A DNA stretch of 45,346 nt from Cytophagaceae bacterium (GTDB lineage Bacteria > Bacteroidota > Bacteroidia > Cytophagales > Spirosomataceae): positions 1-45,346 of the forward strand of contig JAIYBU010000215.1 in the NCBI GenBank assembly GCA_027488335.1, in the 5' to 3' direction. Below are positions 32,154-41,700 of the stretch, one piece after another (position 1 is the stretch's first letter; every line of letters begins with the position of its first letter). Made by a program: the position numbers and the translations under genes. The notes below the pieces were generated by a model. That model ran no database searches. It was given only the letters and a program-made list of their open reading frames with translations, and was not told the origin of the DNA.

Positions 32154-34070
32154 ATGTCTAACTCTAAAAGCAACGCTTTTACGGTATTTCCTCGCATAAA
32201 TTCTAAACAAACGCTCTTACTCCTTATTCTAAACATCATATCTTTTAATTGTTTTTCTCAAAATCAATGGACTTGGATGTCAGGATATTTGGTCAGTGAT
32301 GCTGTTTGGAGTTCTCCACGCCCTTTACCTTCACCTTTGAGCGTACGAGGCACACCATGGACATTAGGTAGTAATGTTAAGCCTTCGGTTAGAGAACACT
32401 CGGCGGGTGGAATAGCCAATAATAATGAGATTTATGTATATGGAGGTGCTTCATTAGAGTATGAATATTCGTCTGATTTTTGGGTGTATGATATTTCTCA
32501 GCAAAAATGGGCTTTTATTTCTGATTTAGGTTGGCAAGTTATTGGAGGACCAATTGGGCAAGAAAGCCCAACGGCTCACCCAGGAGGAAGAAACAGGATG
32601 GCCTCTGCGGTTGATAATAATGGCAATATATGGTTTTTTGGTGGGCTTTATAAAGACAAAAATAATGGGGAAACTTACACACGCTCTGACTTGTGGCGAT
32701 ATAATACACAAACAAAAAAGTTTACTTTTTTTGATGAGTATGCAGGTTCCCAAAGTAAGCCCAGTGAGCGATATAGGGCCAGAGCATGGTTTGATAATGA
32801 TAATAATATGTGGATGTACGGTGGTGCAGTTGATACTCAGAGTGGTTCGCTTTCTTATAATGACCTGTGGAAGTTCAATACTACTACTAAAGAATGGACA
32901 TTCATAAGCGGCAATAAAAACCAACCCTTTTGTAAAGATTGTGCCAATGGGGTATACCCAGCCACCGCAGGTACGAGTGGCACGCAATATTATCCTCGTG
33001 CAAGGTCTGATTACGGATATTGGAAAGATAAATCGGGGAATGTTTGGATTTATGGTGGCTATGCCGAGTCTCATGGCTCAGATGAATATGGCGACCTTTG
33101 GAAATTTAATACCATAACTAACGAGTGGACATTAATTTCTGGAAACAGCAGTTTAAACCCGCCCATGACCCCCACAAACCCAGGTTCAAGAAATGCACCT
33201 TACTGCTGGGTAGGCAACGATAATAAATTGTATATGAGTGGGGGACTACGACAATACACGTATTTTTTGAGAGATACGTGGCGGATAAACCCAACAAATG
33301 GTGCTTGGGAAGCCGTCAATATTGATAGCTCATTGATAAATAAAGTTCCAGTTTCAGCGGGGCTTCGTATCGAAAACTCTACCAATATCCCAGGTGCATC
33401 TGTCAATACCCTTGACCACCTTACGACAGGCTCACATACTTATATGTTTAGTGGCTATGGCGTGGGGTCAAACAGTAATACAGGTTTTACAGGTGCTATG
33501 TGGAGGCTTTCGTTGGATGGCTATAATCCAAATTTACTACCAATTGCTAACCCAGACTCCCTCGTTTTACTATACAGAGATTCCATCGCTTGCAACATCA
33601 AAGCCAACGATTTACCCAAAGTCGCATTCAATAATGCTACTTTTGATATTGATATAAATCTTGCAGGAATCCAAAAGAGTCTTACAACTCCTAATGGCAC
33701 TTTTTCGGTTGATAGTACAGGGCTTATATGGTTTAAACCAGCCACTAATTTTGTGGGTACAGTTACTTTGAACTATACTTTCCAAAACTCGGCTAAATAC
33801 GTTTCAAATACAGCACAACTTAAACTAACTATCTATAAATGTGCCACCACCGTACTAAATCTCACTTCACCATTAAATGACCTTTCCAATGGGTCGTATC
33901 AATATTATAATTATGAGGCAGTTAAATTAAGTAATAAAATAAATCCTACGGGCAGCAACAAAGTTAAGGTACAAATTAATACTGCTACTTCGATTACTTT
34001 GCTACCTGGCCTTACAATTACACCAAATAGTGGTTCCACATTTGAAGCCAAGATAAATGGCTGCAATTAA
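32154..34070 (+). CDS. Secreted kelch-repeat beta-propeller protein with C-terminal coathanger-type domain
   Basis: The start I chose is the ATG at 32154 (638 residues) over a TTG 30 bp upstream. A signal peptide ends near NCFSQ. Kelch-type blades follow, marked by DFWVYDISQQKWAFIS, DLWRYNTQTKKFTFF, DLWKFNTTTKEWTFISGN, DLWKFNTITNEWTLISGN, DTWRINPTNGAWEAV and AMWRLSLDGY, which suggests a five- or six-bladed propeller. An Ig/cadherin-like segment comes next (about 460-560). The extreme C-terminus (TSITLLPGLTITPNSGSTF, EAKINGCN) looks like the 3-coathanger stack domain seen in Bacteroidota surface proteins. I see no standard type IX sorting domain. The LRR lipoprotein follows 12 bp later, so both are co-expressed. 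Role likely binding or recognition at the surface. Confidence 0.85.
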   Translation: MSNSKSNAFTVFPRINSKQTLLLLILNIISFNCFSQNQWTWMSGYLVSDAVWSSPRPLPSPLSVRGTPWTLGSNVKPSVREHSAGGIANNNEIYVYGGASLEYEYSSDFWVYDISQQKWAFISDLGWQVIGGPIGQESPTAHPGGRNRMASAVDNNGNIWFFGGLYKDKNNGETYTRSDLWRYNTQTKKFTFFDEYAGSQSKPSERYRARAWFDNDNNMWMYGGAVDTQSGSLSYNDLWKFNTTTKEWTFISGNKNQPFCKDCANGVYPATAGTSGTQYYPRARSDYGYWKDKSGNVWIYGGYAESHGSDEYGDLWKFNTITNEWTLISGNSSLNPPMTPTNPGSRNAPYCWVGNDNKLYMSGGLRQYTYFLRDTWRINPTNGAWEAVNIDSSLINKVPVSAGLRIENSTNIPGASVNTLDHLTTGSHTYMFSGYGVGSNSNTGFTGAMWRLSLDGYNPNLLPIANPDSLVLLYRDSIACNIKANDLPKVAFNNATFDIDINLAGIQKSLTTPNGTFSVDSTGLIWFKPATNFVGTVTLNYTFQNSAKYVSNTAQLKLTIYKCATTVLNLTSPLNDLSNGSYQYYNYEAVKLSNKINPTGSNKVKVQINTATSITLLPGLTITPNSGSTFEAKINGCN

Positions 34071-34081
34071 AACATAAAAAG

Positions 34082-34900
34082 ATGAAAAAATATTTTTATT
34101 CTTGTTTAGTAGCGGGTGTATTTGTAGTTGCTTGCAGCTCCCGTACCATCGAAATCGACCCTAATATTATTCTTATACAAGACAGCAATTTTGAAAAAGC
34201 CCTAATTGCCCAAAAAATTGATTCTGATAGTACCATAAACGGACAAATCAAACGTTCTGATGCGGAGAATGTTAAGATACTAAGTATTCCAAACCTCCAA
34301 ATCAAGTCATTGGTTGGTATCGAAGGTTTCAAATCGCTCACTTATTTAGACTGCTCATTCAACCAAATTAATCATCTTGATGTAAGTCAGAATAGTTTCT
34401 TAGAATCACTTGATTGTACTTCAAATCTTCTCACAAATATAGATTTAAGCCGAAATCTCAACTTGGTGGCATTCAATTGTGTCAATAATCAACTAAAAGA
34501 TTTAAGTATTTTGAGCAAACAATTATACGCTCTCAATGCCAGTAATAATTTGTTAGTGACGGTATCCGTTGATGCCGCAACAAAACTTTCAATACTTTAT
34601 TTATCAAATAATCAGCTTAAAAGTCTTCATTTAATCAATAATCCAGCTCTTTCCGAATTGAAATGCGATAGTAATAAGTTATCCACGATTGATTTGAGTA
34701 AAAATACTAAATTACGCATTTTGGATGTATCAAGTAATACACTAACAACACTTGATTTATGTGGTAATACTGAAATATTGAAGCTCAGTTGTGCGTCAAA
34801 TAACATTAGCAAGATTACGATTCCGAAGAAAATTCAGCCACTTTTTACAAGCAATACAGCTTTGATTGATAGCAAGACATCTTATTCGACTTGCGAGTGA
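34082..34900 (+). CDS. Leucine-rich-repeat lipoprotein
   Basis: The 272-residue protein has a lipobox (VVACSS, Cys18). After an N-terminal cap (IDPNIILIQDSNFEKALIAQK..., the helix-like start common in Bacteroidota LRR proteins) come about eight repeats of 21 residues of the form LxxLDCSxNxLxxLDLSxNxx, e.g. LTYLDCSFNQINHLDVS, LESLDCTSNLLTNIDLS and LRILDVSSNTLTTLDL. This makes a solenoid for protein binding. It sits 12 bp downstream of the kelch gene; both appear under one promoter at 32010. The pair may form a surface-binding complex, which is inference from context only. Confidence 0.88.
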   Translation: MKKYFYSCLVAGVFVVACSSRTIEIDPNIILIQDSNFEKALIAQKIDSDSTINGQIKRSDAENVKILSIPNLQIKSLVGIEGFKSLTYLDCSFNQINHLDVSQNSFLESLDCTSNLLTNIDLSRNLNLVAFNCVNNQLKDLSILSKQLYALNASNNLLVTVSVDAATKLSILYLSNNQLKSLHLINNPALSELKCDSNKLSTIDLSKNTKLRILDVSSNTLTTLDLCGNTEILKLSCASNNISKITIPKKIQPLFTSNTALIDSKTSYSTCE

Positions 34901-34931
34901 GAATTAATGTTATGCAAACTTAAAATAGCAA

Positions 34932-34949
34932 TAGAATACAGGTATTCTA
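34932..34949. promoter_or_regulatory. Tight dyad 76 bp before ppk1
   Basis: TAGAATAC-AG-GTATTCTA is a perfect 8-bp palindrome with a 2-nt centre. Such a short loop suits a protein-binding site better than an RNA hairpin, and no U-tract follows. It could be an operator for ppk1 or a weak end of the LRR gene transcript. Confidence 0.35.
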
Positions 34950-35025
34950 CGTTAAATTATTATTAAGTCCTTGAATTTTACGCCATTTTTGACTTATTTC
35001 GCAGAACACATTTTGTTGTCGAACG

Positions 35026-37320
35026 ATGGAAGAAAACATAAAAAATACCCATAATGAAAAAGGCTCGAAAAGTAGCCTTTTTTCTTTTTTAAACGGATTA
35101 GTACCCAGCACTAAATCAAGCGAATCTAAAGGGATTGCCGAAGACTCTAAAATTAACCGCTATGCTGATAGTATTGAGCAATCGAATTATCTAAGCCGTG
35201 ATTTAAGTTGGCTAAAATTCAACGAACGAGTACTTGACCAAACCCGTGAAAAAGACCTCAATCTCTTTGAGCGATTAAAGTTTTTAGCCATCACGGCCTC
35301 AAATCTCGATGAGTTCTTCACAGTTCGATTGGGAAGTCTTTATAATTATCTTGATTTCAACAAAGAGCGTATTGATTATTCAGGATTGCGTGAAATTCCT
35401 TTCCGAAAAGCCCTTATGCTTTCAGTAAAACAATTTTGTCAAGAACAAGACCGAATTTTTAAGGAAGAACTCACTCCACTTTTTTCTGATTATAAGTTCA
35501 AAATTATAAAAATCAACGAACTTTCTCACTCCGAATTAGAAGAAGCTATTGCGTATTTCGATAATACTATTTATCCGATGCTTACGCCGATGCTGTTCGA
35601 CCATACACATGCTTTCCCGGTATTGATTGCCAAAACCTTGATTTTCGGAGTTGTGACCGATGCAAACCGCTCAACACTTTTTCCTGACGATAGCGAAAAT
35701 AAAAAGCTTTCGTTTGTACAAATACCTGGTAATCTTCCAAGATTTTTTACAATTGAGCGTGGTGAAGAACTTTTATTTTTACCCATCGAAGAAATTGTTC
35801 GACACGAGATTAAGAAACTTTACCGAAACATCGAAATTCAGTCGGTTAATCTTTTCCGCATCGTTAGAAATGGCGATTTTACGCTTGAGGAATCAGATGA
35901 TATTGAGGCAGATTTTGTAGATGAAATCAAACAAAAAATCAAAAGTCGTCGATTAGGTCGTGTTGTTCACATGGAAATTGAACCAAATCCAAACGAATGG
36001 ATGCTCACGATGCTCCAAAAACGCTTTGAGATTGACAAGTACAATATCTTTTTTGATGAGTATCTTATTGATTATACGTGTTTGTGGCAACTTATTCGTC
36101 ACCCCGAATTTCAAGAAGACATCAAGCCTGTTCATCCGCCCATCACTCATCCAAGATTGAGAGATAAAAACGCTGATATTTTTGAGGTAATTCGTGAAAA
36201 AGATTTGTTGCTACACCACCCCTACAATAACTTTGAACCAGTTTTACAACTCATTGAGAAAGCTGCCGAAGACCCCGATGTATTGGCAATTAAGCTAACT
36301 ATTTATCGTTTAGCAAAGAAATCTCGTGTGACACAAGCCCTCTTGAAAGCCGCTGAAAATGGCAAACACGTATCGGTTTTGTTCGAAATAAAAGCCCGTT
36401 TCGATGAAGAAAATAATATCCGTGAAGCCGACCGACTTCAACGTGCAGGTTGTTTCGTAATATATGGCATTGGTTGGTATAAAACTCATACTAAACTCAT
36501 GCTGATTGTAAGAAAAGAAGGCAATAAAGTTACACAATATGCCCACTTAGCCAGTGGCAACTATAATGAAGATACCGCACGACTTTATACTGATATTGGC
36601 TTGCTAACGAGTAATCCGACTTATACGAAGGATATTTCGGAGTTTTTCAACGTAATTACGGGACATTCTCAACCAGCCGACTATCATAATTTGATTACTT
36701 CGCCCCGTGATATGCGTAATAAGCTTATTGAAATGATACAAAATGAAGCCACCAATGCTCAAAATAACCTACCAAGTGGAATTTGTATCAAACTTAATTC
36801 CCTTGAAGACCAATTCGTGATAAATGAATTATATAAGGCTTCGCAAGCAGGTGTAAAAATCAAGCTCATTGTGCGAGGAATTTGCTGTTTACGCCCTGGA
36901 CGTAAAGGTTTGAGTGAAAATATCACGGTACGTTCAATTGTGGGACTTTTCCTCGAACACGCTCGAATTTTTTATTTCCACAACAACAATCAACCAAGAT
37001 TATATGGTGGAAGTGCCGATATCATGGTACGAAGTTTTGATAAAAGAATTGAATCGCTCTTTGAAATTGTTGATGAAGATATAAAACGCCAAGTAATGCA
37101 CATTCTTGATTATAACCTCCGAGATAATGTAAATGCTTATGAACTTCAAGAAGACGGAACTTACAAAAGAGTTGTTTGTTCACTTACATCAGAAGAACCA
37201 GCGTTTGATATTCATCAACGTTTCTTTGAGATAACTGAGCAGCAATATGAGCCAATCTCTTTATTTGATAGCGAAGTAAAGCTTATTCAAGAAGCCTCTG
37301 ACGTTCTGATAGAGAACTGA
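35026..37320 (+). CDS. ppk1: Polyphosphate kinase 1
   Basis: The 764-residue protein makes polyphosphate from ATP, reversibly, at the cytosolic membrane face. The conserved start NYLSRDLSWLKFNERVLDQ comes only after a ~50-residue Ser/Lys-rich N-terminal extension. The phosphorylated histidine is in YAHLASGNYNEDTARLY (His507), and the second conserved histidine in LEHARIFYFHNN (His645). Also seen are IPFRKALMLSV-type and KLTIYRLAKKSRVTQALLKAAENGK segments. No ppx or phoU gene is nearby. The gene ends in a bidirectional terminator shared with the LacI-type gene. Confidence 0.97.
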   Translation: MEENIKNTHNEKGSKSSLFSFLNGLVPSTKSSESKGIAEDSKINRYADSIEQSNYLSRDLSWLKFNERVLDQTREKDLNLFERLKFLAITASNLDEFFTVRLGSLYNYLDFNKERIDYSGLREIPFRKALMLSVKQFCQEQDRIFKEELTPLFSDYKFKIIKINELSHSELEEAIAYFDNTIYPMLTPMLFDHTHAFPVLIAKTLIFGVVTDANRSTLFPDDSENKKLSFVQIPGNLPRFFTIERGEELLFLPIEEIVRHEIKKLYRNIEIQSVNLFRIVRNGDFTLEESDDIEADFVDEIKQKIKSRRLGRVVHMEIEPNPNEWMLTMLQKRFEIDKYNIFFDEYLIDYTCLWQLIRHPEFQEDIKPVHPPITHPRLRDKNADIFEVIREKDLLLHHPYNNFEPVLQLIEKAAEDPDVLAIKLTIYRLAKKSRVTQALLKAAENGKHVSVLFEIKARFDEENNIREADRLQRAGCFVIYGIGWYKTHTKLMLIVRKEGNKVTQYAHLASGNYNEDTARLYTDIGLLTSNPTYTKDISEFFNVITGHSQPADYHNLITSPRDMRNKLIEMIQNEATNAQNNLPSGICIKLNSLEDQFVINELYKASQAGVKIKLIVRGICCLRPGRKGLSENITVRSIVGLFLEHARIFYFHNNNQPRLYGGSADIMVRSFDKRIESLFEIVDEDIKRQVMHILDYNLRDNVNAYELQEDGTYKRVVCSLTSEEPAFDIHQRFFEITEQQYEPISLFDSEVKLIQEASDVLIEN

Positions 37321-37345
37321 GACTATTTTAATGATATATCCTCAG

Positions 37346-37371
37346 AAGGTTGAGATTCAATACTCAACCTT
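37346..37371. terminator. Bidirectional terminator between ppk1 and the LacI gene
   Basis: AAGGTTGAG and CTCAACCTT form a 9-bp stem with an 8-nt loop and a T-run after it on the plus strand. It lies directly at the stop of the convergent LacI-family gene (37374). Confidence 0.8.
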
Positions 37372-37373
37372 TT

Positions 37374-38384
37374 TTAATGGACAATCAGCTTTGTCGCCAT
37401 TAAAACTTCTTCATAAGGGGGTATAGTATCCGTAGGATTTTCGATAATATTTATGAGCATTTTGGCAGCGGTAACGCCCATATTATAGGCAAATTGCTCA
37501 ACCGAAGCCAAAGGCGGATTATCTAAATAAAATGTCATTGGTAAGTTAGCGAAGCTCACAAATAATATATCTTTATTCGGAATAAGTCCCTTTTGCTTAC
37601 ATACCTGCATGGCATAAAGTGCCAAATAATCATTGAAAGTCAGAATAGCTTCGGGTGGGTCTGGCAAAGCCAAAAGCTCCTCCATCTTTAGAATCGTATC
37701 TTCTTTCGATAAATTGGTTGATTTAATGTATTTAGGAGAAGTGTCAAGATTAAATTTTTTGATAGCAGTCAGATACCCATTTAATCGTTCATCACAAACC
37801 TCTAAGTTGGATGGTCCGTTCATCAGAGCAATACATTTAACACCTTTAGTTATTAGATACTCAATGGCTTCAAAAGCTCCGTCGGTAATGCTACAACGAA
37901 CTTTGTTGGCTTCAAGGTTTCGAGGCACACGGTCAAAAAACACTAATGGTGTACCAAAATGTTCAATCTCTTTGAAATGACTATAATTATTAGTTTCGGC
38001 AGCGACTGACGCAATTACACCATCGACCCTACTACTCAAAAACGACTTTAGAGCTTTTTCTTCTCGCTCAAATTTATCACGCGATTGGCTCAAAACCACA
38101 TTATAGCCTTTCTCCAGAGCAACATCTTCGATGCCCGAAATAGCCATCGAAAAAAACTCTTCCTGCAAATAAGGTAGTAAAACACCGATTGTGTAAGTAC
38201 GATTTTTTTTTAGAAAAATAGCAGCTGGATTTGGTACATAGTGCATTGATTTTGCCAACTCCCAAACCCTTTCTCGGGTGCGTAAACCTATACGAGTATT
38301 GTTTTGTAACGCTCTTGAAACGGTCGAAATTGAAACGCCTAATTTTCGAGCAATTTCTTTGATGGTGGCTTGATGTCTTTGCAT
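37374..38384 (-). CDS. LacI-family transcriptional regulator
   Basis: The 336-residue protein has the LacI helix-turn-helix at residues about 7-27 (ATIKEIARKLGVSISTVSRAL, with hinge helix NPAAIFLKK near 50-60) and the periplasmic-binding-like sugar-sensing domain (YTIGVLLPYLQEEFFSMAISGIED, VDGVIASVAAE, KCIALMNGPSNLEVCDERLNGY, PEAILTFNDYLALYAMQVC). It reads away from the susC-susD operon across a 410-bp gap that contains a LacI-type operator-like dyad (38613-38626). I infer that it controls the SusCD uptake operon in response to a sugar; the ligand is unknown. Such LacI plus SusCD pairs are common in polysaccharide-use loci of Bacteroidota. Confidence 0.95.
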   Translation of the reverse strand: MQRHQATIKEIARKLGVSISTVSRALQNNTRIGLRTRERVWELAKSMHYVPNPAAIFLKKNRTYTIGVLLPYLQEEFFSMAISGIEDVALEKGYNVVLSQSRDKFEREEKALKSFLSSRVDGVIASVAAETNNYSHFKEIEHFGTPLVFFDRVPRNLEANKVRCSITDGAFEAIEYLITKGVKCIALMNGPSNLEVCDERLNGYLTAIKKFNLDTSPKYIKSTNLSKEDTILKMEELLALPDPPEAILTFNDYLALYAMQVCKQKGLIPNKDILFVSFANLPMTFYLDNPPLASVEQFAYNMGVTAAKMLINIIENPTDTIPPYEEVLMATKLIVH

Positions 38385-38612
38385 AAAAGCAAGTTGTTAT
38401 GAGTTAAGTTAGGGAAGTAAATATCAAGGAAATATATGCCTCCTACCAAAAGTCCCAAAGCTACTAAAATTCATTTCAAAATTGACCATATAGTAAAATG
38501 TTTTTCTTCAATAATCCAATAATTTAACTAAAAATTAGCTTATAAGAGCTAACTCCCTTCCATATTTATTTATTAAAATAGTATAAAAAAATATTCAAAT
38601 AATAAAATTTTG

Positions 38613-38626
38613 TGCAAACGATTGCA
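38613..38626. promoter_or_regulatory. LacI-type operator dyad
   Basis: TGCAAACGATTGCA is a near-perfect palindrome (six of seven base pairs) with a central CG, the hallmark of LacI/PurR/CcpA-type operators, where the hinge helices insert between the C and G. It lies 229 bp before the LacI gene start and 169 bp before susC. Confidence 0.65.
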
Positions 38627-38751
38627 ATTTAAAAATAACAAGATTAATGCCTTATTTTCACAAAAAAACACTCCCCTTCTCCTTTTCTTAATTTTATTAA
38701 AGTTAATTATTGCAACCTACTTATAAAAAAAAAATTAATTTTAATCGAATT

Positions 38752-38781
38752 TTAACCTTAGTAGTATGTATATTAACCTTA
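38752..38781 (+). repeat. Direct repeat TTAACCTTA, period 21 bp, before susC
   Basis: Two identical 9-mers at 38752-38760 and 38773-38781 are separated by two helical turns, 14 bp before the susC start. They could be activator half-sites or chance in AT-rich DNA. Confidence 0.35.
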
Positions 38782-38794
38782 ATCAAAAAAATCT

Positions 38795-41700
38795 ATGAAA
38801 AAATTTACTCTGCGGGCATTAGTAGTACTACTTCTCGGAGCAGTAGGAGTATTATCTGTTCCGAATGCTTTTGCCAAAGCTGGTTCAGGAAAATTCCTTG
38901 AGCAAAAAGTTTCGGGAAAAGTAACCGATGGTGAAAAAGGAGATGCTCTTCCTGGGGTAAGCATCCTCATCAAAGGCACACAAAAAGGAACAACAACCGA
39001 TGCCAATGGTGAGTATTCAATTGCTGTAACCGACAACAAGGCAGTGTTGGTATTTAGTATCGTCGGCTATGAGCCACAAGAAATTGTGGTAGGAAACCGT
39101 GCAACAATCAATGTAGGTATGATGACCGACACAAAGACGCTTGGAGAAGTGGTTGTAGTAGGTTATGGTGTTCAGAAAAAAGAAACCATTACGGGTTCAG
39201 TTGCCTCTGTAAAAGGGTCAGAGCTAATCAAATCACCAACCGTAAACTTGAGTAACTCGATTGCGGGTCGTATGGCAGGTGTTGTGGCGGTTAACCGTAG
39301 TGGTGAGCCAGGTGCAGATGGTTCTGCCATTCGTATTCGTGGGTCAAATACACTCAATAACGGTGACGCCCTTATTGTAGTTGATGGTATCCCAAATCGT
39401 GCGGGAGGTTTAGACCGTATCAATCCTAATGACATTGAAAGCGTGTCAGTCTTGAAAGATGCTTCTGCAGCTATTTATGGTTCACGTGCAGCTAATGGTG
39501 TAATTTTGATTACAACTAAACGTGGAAAAACTGGTAAACCACAAGTATCATACTCGGCCAACCAAGGTTTTTCACAACCAACTGTAATCCCTAAATTAGC
39601 CAATGCTGCTCAGTATGTAAGTATGCTGAATGACCTTGACATTTATGGTTTACCTGTGAGCGAGTGGGCTGGTGCCAATGCTGCATATAAATCAACGGGT
39701 TCGTTTACTCGTCCAAATGGAACTATCAGAAAAGCACCATTTTCACCAACTGATATTCAGAAATATTCTGATGGCTCTGACCCATGGTTGTACCCAAATA
39801 CAGATTGGTACAAAGCAACATTAAAGCCTTGGTCTCCACAAACGCAACATAATTTGCAGATTTCGGGTGGTACTGAAAACGTAAAGTATTTAACATCAAT
39901 CGGATACCAAAATCAAGATGGTTTTTATAAAAATTCAGCAACAGCTTATCAGCAATATGATATTCGCTTGAATTTAGATGCTAAAATTAATAAATACATT
40001 AATTTGAATGTAGGCGTTTTAGCACGTGAAGAAGCTCGTAACTACCCTACTCGTTCGGCAAGTGCTATCTTCAGAATGCAAATGCGTGGAAAACCACAAC
40101 AACAAGCCTACTGGCCAAATGGTCTTCCTGGTCCTGATATCGAAAACGGTGAAAACCCAGTTGTCATTACAACCGACTTATCAGGTTATGACCGCCAGAG
40201 ACAAGATTATTTTCAAACTAACGGAGCTCTTGACATTCAAATTCCGTGGGTAAAGGGCTTGAAATTTACGGCAACTGCTGCTATTGATAAAAGACTTGGA
40301 ACAAGAAAATTATGGCAAATTCCATGGACTTTGTATCAACAAGGCTCTGGATTTGAAGCAGATGGTACAACTCCTAAATTAGTAGCGAGTAAGCGTGGAC
40401 CTGCTGAACCAAACTTAACTCAATCTTATGATGACCAATTAAATATCTTATTGGGTAATGTTGCTACTTATGAGCGTACATTCGGAAGTCATGGGCTTAC
40501 AGTTTTGGCAGGTACTAACACTGAAACTATCAAAGGAAATAACTTTAATGCTTACCGTCGCTATTTTATTTCTCCTGCACTCGACCAAATGTTTGCGGGT
40601 GGTGACTTAGAAAGAAATAACGGTGGTGGTGGTTATGAAACTGCTCGTATCAACTATTTTGGTCGTGTAGCTTATAACTTCAAAGAGAAATATTTAGCTG
40701 AGTTTTTGTGGAGATATGACGGTTCTGACCGTTTCCCTAAAGCAACACGTTATGGTTTCTTCCCAGGTGTGATGGCTGGTTGGGTTCTTTCAGAAGAAAA
40801 GTTCATGAAACAACTTCCATTTATAAGTTTCTTGAAATTGAGAGGTTCGTGGGGACAGTTAGGAAACGACCAAGTAAACTTACCTAACTCTTCAACTCCT
40901 GCTACTTATCAGTATTTGTCTACTTATGGTTTCCGTAGCTATATATTGGGTGATGCAGAACAAAAAACATTGTTTGAAACACGTCTCCCTAATGAAAATA
41001 TTACTTGGGAAGTGGCCTCTAACTCAAACATTGGTTTAGAAGGGCAGTTATTCAATGGAAAAATTAGCTTTGAATTCGATTATTTCTATAATAAGCGTTC
41101 AAAAATCCTTTGGTTCAAAAATGCTTCTGTGCCTCAATCAACAGGTATTACACTTCCAGCACAAAACATTGGTGAAGTTTCAAACCGTGGTTTTGATTTC
41201 AACGTTGGCTATCGTGGACAAACTGGCGACTTCAAGTATAATATCAGTGTAAATGGTGGTTATGCTAAAAACAGAATTGATTTCTGGGATGAAGCTCCTG
41301 GAGCTCCTGAATGGCAAAAAACTACTGGTCGTCCGATGAATACGTTCATGGCTTATATCTATGATGGTGTATTTAAAGACCAAGCGGCTATTGATGCTCG
41401 TGGTATTGACTACTCAGCTATCGTAAAAGAACTTCGCCCTGGAGATATGAAGTACAAAGATTACAATGGCGATGGTAAAATTACACCAGACGATATGGTA
41501 AGAACTGATTATACAACACTTCCGATGTTCCAAGGTGGTATTAACTTAGGTGGACAGTATAAAAACTTTGACTTAACAATTTTGATTCAAGGTGCAGCTG
41601 GTGCTAAACAATACGTAAGTGCTGGTGAAATGGGTAATATTGGTAATTACTTACTTGATATTTATCAAAATCGTTGGACAATTGATAATCCAAGCGATGT

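Larger units (their letters stand above)
38385..38794. other. 410-bp AT-rich control region between the LacI gene and susC
   Basis: It holds the operator-like dyad at 38613-38626 and a direct repeat of TTAACCTTA at 38752 and 38773. No exact TAnnTTTG box is seen for susC; AAATTTTG at 38606-38613, next to the dyad, is one base off. The rest is AT-rich with A-tracts. Confidence 0.6.

Noticed and set aside
34082-34900. Repeat array as a possible CRISPR or tandem DNA repeat
   Set aside because: The periodicity is at the protein level (21-residue LRR units); the DNA repeats are too diverged for an array.
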